Under the pieces are notes generated by a model. It was not told where the DNA came from. It saw nothing but the letters and a program-made list of their open reading frames with translations, and ran no database searches. Of a stretch of 8,543 nt of DNA, positions 5,676-8,543 are shown one piece after another. This DNA is from Spartobacteria bacterium (GTDB lineage: Bacteria; Verrucomicrobiota; Verrucomicrobiia; Chthoniobacterales; UBA10450), in NCBI GenBank assembly GCA_003445855.1, contig DMCG01000194.1:1-8543 (forward strand), given 5' to 3'. Position 1 is the stretch's first letter. Every line of letters starts with the position of its first letter. The position numbers and the translations under genes were made by a program.

Positions 5676-8252
5676 TCAGGTCCGCGCCACTGGATCGACA
5701 CTCAGCGCGGCATCAACTGGCAGCGGCGATATGTCCATGGTGGTTCGGCCCCGCCGCAGGGCACGCTGCATCCCCGCGCGGTGCGCCGCGAGATCAACAA
5801 GTTCGGCTACGCGCGATTTCAGTGCGCGCGCGCGCGTCAGGAGAAAAACCAGGAAAAGCAAATATGGAATGATGAACCAAAGATCGACATGAGAAGCATT
5901 GAGCTGCCGATACATCAAAAGACTGAGCGCCATCAGATTGAAAATGACCGTGGTGGTGACGAAACGATCACGCAACCGGACGAGCGTCAGGCATTTGGCG
6001 TCGCCGTGATACTCGGTCACGGTTTGCAGGACGATGCTCCACCAAAAATTGCCGTAGATCTGAATGTCCCAATCATTCCAGCCGCTATCGACGGAATAGC
6101 GCCAGCCTTCTTCCTCGAGCAAATCGAAGATGGCGCCGAGCAGGTAGTGACGGTCCCGGCTCTCTTCGCTCCAAAAAATTCGGCGGCCCAGATTGCCGGC
6201 AAAAGTAGCGCCGGCGGGCAAATGTTCGTGGCGGGTGATGACACTGCGCGGCGTCCGTTTGAAGCGAAGCCAGGTGAAATACCGCGACCAGCCACGCACG
6301 AGCGGTTGCGCGAAAGCGAGAAACATGACCAGGAGCCGAGCGCGCAGAGTATCGAACTTCGGGTCGATCCGTGCGTGCACCATATAAGAGAGCGCCACGC
6401 AGAGCGTGCCCCCGAGCATGAGATAAGGGACGATGCGCAGTACTGGCAAAAATATGCCCAGCCCAAAAAGAAAAATCGTGAGCGCGAACCATTCGATACT
6501 GCCCAGATAACTGGCCACTTCCGATTGCGACGCTGGATAAATCGGCTGAAAAAAACCTTCGCCGAAAATTCCATGATAGACGACCGGCCGATTGACGAAC
6601 CAACTGAAGCGCGGCGTTCCATAAATTTGGCCGCGCCACTTCGTTGTGCCGGTTGGGCCGAAGAAAATCAAATGTTTGAATCGGAGGAGCGATTCTGCTT
6701 CGCCATAACCGTCCTGCTGTCTCAAAAAGGCGCGCAGAGTAGAGCGGCGATGATGCCACACGATGGCAGTCGGGTTGAAAGCAATGACACACCCGGCCTG
6801 TTGCAACCGCCAGCAAAAATCGACATCGTCGCCAGCCGTGTGATACTCGACATCGAAGCCGCCGATCTTTTCAAATGCCCACCGGTAGATGGCCATGTTA
6901 CAGCCGGGAATGTGCTCCGCGATGGTGTCGGTGAGCAAAACATGGCTGGGTCCCCCCGGCGCCGCAGCGACACAGGCCTGCATCCAATTTTGCGCGGGCG
7001 GTGGGACATTGGGCCCGCCTACTCCGGCATATTCGTCGCTCACCAGCGTGCCAATCAAATAATAAAGCCAGTCCGCGTCCGCCAGGCAGTCGGAATCGGT
7101 GTAGGCGAGCACTTCTCCCCTTGCCGCAGCCGCACCGCTGTTGCGCGCGTGACTTAATCCATGATTGCTTTGGTGGATGTAGCGAACGCGAGGAAATTGG
7201 GTGGCGATATAAGCCGTGTCATCGGTCGATCCATCATCGACCAGGATCACTTCGTAATCGGGATAGTTCAGTTTGCCTAACGAGTCCAGGCAGGCCGCGA
7301 GTGTCTGGCCGCCGTTGTAAGAGCAAACGATAACAGAAACAAATGGCGCGCGCGGCAATTGGCAATGCGGCAGAGCAGAGTTGTCCTGACCAAGTTTCTC
7401 GCGAAGCGTATGGCACGCTTTTTTGGGCTCGCGTTCGCGCGTGACGATTCCAAACGCCCAATCGGTGATTTCCTTTTCACCGGTGAACCATTCGTCCGTC
7501 CAGGCAAAGAAAATCGTTCCGGCCAGACCACGCTTCACCACGCTATCGACATGCCAGCCGAGCATTTCGGCCTGCTCCTCCTGCGAATGCCGGATCGTGT
7601 CCATCCCAAACTCGCCGAGGATCAGCGGCCGTTCTTCGGTCAGATTTTGCAAACGCAGCAGGTAACGGTCGAACTCGCGCTGGCTGTGCAGATAAACGTT
7701 AAAGCAAAAAAAATCGACATTCTGCGGCAGGAGATATTCGGTCGGTGGATACGTGGCATAGGAAAAGAGAACCTCCGGGTCGATTGCACGTCCGATTCGA
7801 ATCAATTTCTCCACAAACTCAGTAACGCGGCGCACACCGAGCCACCGCACCATCGTGCTCGAGATTTCGTTTCCAACGAGGTAACCAAAAACCGCCGGAT
7901 GACCGGCATATTCGCTCACCGCGTCGCGCACCGATTCGGCAATTGCGTTGCGAGCGGATTTCTCGCGCAAAAACTCGATGTGTTTCGCCCACGGCAATGT
8001 GATCAAGACGCGCATCCCCGCTGTCGCACAACGGTCGAGAAACCAGCGCGGCGGCGCGTGATAAACACGCACGACATTCAGCCCGATCTCGCGCATCAGC
8101 TGAAGATCGACATCCACTTGTTCCGGTCGCCCGAGATAATTTCCGTGCGCGTCCGGCTTGAACGGTCCGTAGGTGACGCCTTTGACGAAAAACTTTTTGT
8201 CGCCCTCGAAGAAAAATTTCGCGACCGGGCGAATCCGCGAGTTTGCGCTCAC
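5676..8252 (-). CDS. Fusion of clan GH-A glycoside hydrolase-like domain and family 2 glycosyltransferase, membrane-anchored
   Basis: 858 aa. Residues about 10-285 form a TIM-barrel glycosidase of the GH2/GH5 type: FFVKGVTYGPF (21-31), GLNVVRVY (57-64), the acid/base motif GNE with E129, FNVY (184-187), the nucleophile motif LGEFG with E214, and FFAWTDEW (248-255). Both catalytic glutamates are present. Residues about 303-530 are a GT2 domain: SVIVCSYNGG, DDGST (339-343), DSD (386-388), the acceptor-side motif GDDVDFCWRLQ (474-484) and QQDGYG (512-517). After that come two to three helices (about 587-606, 608-626 and perhaps 638-654), a soluble stretch of about 110 residues (655-764), and two more helices (765-783, 789-806). 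There is no signal peptide, so the barrel should be cytoplasmic. The GTG start at 8250-8252 is fixed by AGGAAG (8261-8266) and an upstream in-frame TAG. A processive or trimming role in polysaccharide synthesis is inferred. Substrates are unknown. Confidence 0.92.
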   Translation of the reverse strand: MSANSRIRPVAKFFFEGDKKFFVKGVTYGPFKPDAHGNYLGRPEQVDVDLQLMREIGLNVVRVYHAPPRWFLDRCATAGMRVLITLPWAKHIEFLREKSARNAIAESVRDAVSEYAGHPAVFGYLVGNEISSTMVRWLGVRRVTEFVEKLIRIGRAIDPEVLFSYATYPPTEYLLPQNVDFFCFNVYLHSQREFDRYLLRLQNLTEERPLILGEFGMDTIRHSQEEQAEMLGWHVDSVVKRGLAGTIFFAWTDEWFTGEKEITDWAFGIVTREREPKKACHTLREKLGQDNSALPHCQLPRAPFVSVIVCSYNGGQTLAACLDSLGKLNYPDYEVILVDDGSTDDTAYIATQFPRVRYIHQSNHGLSHARNSGAAAARGEVLAYTDSDCLADADWLYYLIGTLVSDEYAGVGGPNVPPPAQNWMQACVAAAPGGPSHVLLTDTIAEHIPGCNMAIYRWAFEKIGGFDVEYHTAGDDVDFCWRLQQAGCVIAFNPTAIVWHHRRSTLRAFLRQQDGYGEAESLLRFKHLIFFGPTGTTKWRGQIYGTPRFSWFVNRPVVYHGIFGEGFFQPIYPASQSEVASYLGSIEWFALTIFLFGLGIFLPVLRIVPYLMLGGTLCVALSYMVHARIDPKFDTLRARLLVMFLAFAQPLVRGWSRYFTWLRFKRTPRSVITRHEHLPAGATFAGNLGRRIFWSEESRDRHYLLGAIFDLLEEEGWRYSVDSGWNDWDIQIYGNFWWSIVLQTVTEYHGDAKCLTLVRLRDRFVTTTVIFNLMALSLLMYRQLNASHVDLWFIIPYLLFLVFLLTRARALKSRVAELVDLAAHRAGMQRALRRGRTTMDISPLPVDAALSVDPVART

Positions 8253-8296
8253 AGCGGCAACTTCCTAGTCCATGCCTCGCAGAGACGCAAAGCTTT
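8253..8296. other. Leader of the glycosyltransferase operon
   Basis: The gap between the hairpin element and the fusion gene holds the Shine-Dalgarno site and little else. I see no convincing -35/-10 pair, so the two glycosyltransferase genes may be transcribed from a promoter inside the repeat or read through from hemL. Confidence 0.3.
8261..8266 (-). promoter_or_regulatory. Shine-Dalgarno sequence deciding a GTG start
   Basis: AGGAAG on the minus strand, 8 bases before GTG 8250-8252. An in-frame TAG (8265-8267) overlaps it, so the fusion protein cannot start further upstream. This is the clearest ribosome binding site in the window; the other starts lack one. Confidence 0.7.
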
Positions 8297-8348
8297 CTGT
8301 AGGGGACGCCGTTGGCGTCCCAGGGGAAGCGAACCGCTTCCCCTACAG
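8297..8348. repeat. Twin-hairpin REP-like element B (CTGTAG...CTACAG)
   Basis: 52 bp with the same design as element A but different stems. Hairpin 1 is GGGACGCC/GGCGTCCC (8303-8310 and 8314-8321) with a GTT loop. Hairpin 2 is GGGGAAGCG/CGCTTCCCC (8323-8331 and 8335-8343) with an AAC loop; one base separates the two. The ends CTGTAGGGG (8297-8305) and CCCCTACAG (8340-8348) are reverse complements. It starts one base after the hemL stop codon (8350-8352) and lies between hemL and the glycosyltransferase operon, all on the minus strand, so it could end or weaken transcription out of hemL (inference). Confidence 0.8.
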
Positions 8349-8349
8349 A

Positions 8350-8543
8350 TCATAAACTCGCGAGACTTTCCTGCATGACTTCACCGGTGCGTTCGATCTG
8401 TTCGACCGAATGCGCCGTCGAAATGAATCCGGTCTCGAATTGCGAGGGCGCAAAATAAATGCCCCGCTTTAAGCAAGCGTGAAAAAACTTGGCGAACATT
8501 TTCAAATCGCTCCGCCGCGCGCTTGCAAGATCGACAATCGGGC
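8350..8543 (-). CDS. hemL: Glutamate-1-semialdehyde 2,1-aminomutase, C-terminal fragment (5' part outside window)
   Basis: The minus strand from the window edge to TGA at 8350-8352 is open for 63 codons. It reads IVDLASARRSDLKMFAKFFH, then LKRGIYFAPSQFETGFISTAHS and ERTGEVM. The FAKFFH...L-RG-Y-APSQFE-GF-S-AHS pattern is the characteristic C-terminus of HemL, a cytoplasmic PLP enzyme of the fold-type I aminotransferase group. It converts glutamate-1-semialdehyde to 5-aminolevulinate in the C5 route to haem. The PLP-binding lysine lies upstream, outside the window. The related class-III aminotransferases differ in this tail, so the call is fairly secure despite the short length. The frame is too short for many gene finders to keep. 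The stop codon is one base from twin-hairpin element B. Confidence 0.88.
   Translation of the reverse strand, partial: PIVDLASARRSDLKMFAKFFHACLKRGIYFAPSQFETGFISTAHSVEQIERTGEVMQESLASL

Larger units (their letters stand above)
21..8536. repeat. Dispersed 10-mer motif AAGATCGACA (ten sites, nine on the + strand)
   Basis: Exact + strand copies: 21-30, 402-411, 1976-1985, 3588-3597, 5160-5169, 5880-5889, 8103-8112 and 8527-8536. TAGATCGACA is at 3961-3970. One exact copy is on the minus strand at 5483-5492. The base after each site is T or A. Near matches, all in + orientation: 5691-5700 (TGGATCGACA), 6816-6825 and 7710-7719 (AAAATCGACA). All lie inside coding sequence. The sites at 21 and 1976 are homologous positions in the duplicated kinases; the rest are in unrelated proteins. 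Confidence 0.75.

Noticed and set aside
5781..7157. A 458-codon open frame on the plus strand opposite the fusion gene
   Set aside because: It is antisense to a gene with clear GH and GT2 motifs, has low-complexity, charge-rich sequence and no recognisable domain. Long antisense frames are common in GC-rich coding DNA.
7359..8378. A 339-codon plus-strand open frame opposite the GH domain, running into the hairpin element
   Set aside because: It lies antisense to the conserved catalytic region and ends inside hemL. No motif or ribosome site supports it.
1..8543. CRISPR array, tRNA/rRNA genes, insertion sequence or prophage parts
   Set aside because: No spaced direct repeats, no tRNA-like cloverleaf, no transposase or integrase motifs were seen on either strand.

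Overview
The window is a moderately GC-rich, gene-dense stretch of bacterial chromosome. Most coding is on the minus strand. The mix suggests a Gram-negative, heterotrophic soil- or sediment-type bacterium, perhaps Verrucomicrobiota: zinc-ribbon Ser/Thr kinases with an exported C-terminal domain, a large glycosidase/glycosyltransferase fusion, the C5 haem pathway, and intergenic twin-hairpin repeats. That placement is a guess from style, not from a marker gene.

Layout. (1) 1-1397, minus: a decayed, window-truncated copy of a membrane-anchored Ser/Thr kinase. It has a TGA in the activation loop and a 1-bp deletion that separates the zinc ribbon from the kinase domain. (2) 1520-3307, minus: an intact paralogue, in tandem with the first: zinc ribbon, kinase, one transmembrane helix and a helical C-terminal domain. 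(3) 3348-4289, plus: an RluD-type 23S rRNA pseudouridine synthase, divergent from the kinase. (4) 4284-4345: a 62-bp twin-hairpin element filling the gap between two convergent genes. (5) 4350-5660 and 5676-8252, minus: a two-gene unit with a 15-bp gap. It encodes a polytopic GT-C-type glycosyltransferase and an 858-aa protein that fuses a clan GH-A glycosidase-like barrel to a family 2 glycosyltransferase and a membrane region. They probably act together in building a surface or membrane-linked glycan. (6) 8297-8348: a second twin-hairpin element with the same CTGTAG...CTACAG ends but different stems. (7) 8350-8543, minus: the 3' end of hemL (glutamate-1-semialdehyde aminomutase).

The most unusual signal crosses gene boundaries. 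A 10-mer, AAGATCGACA, is strongly over-represented: 9 exact copies plus one TAGATCGACA in 8.5 kb. Nine of these ten sites lie on the plus strand, whichever way the host gene runs. It resembles a genome-wide DNA-level signal such as a polar segregation or recombination motif or an uptake sequence. The second notable signal is the twin-hairpin element family, whose copies abut stop codons.
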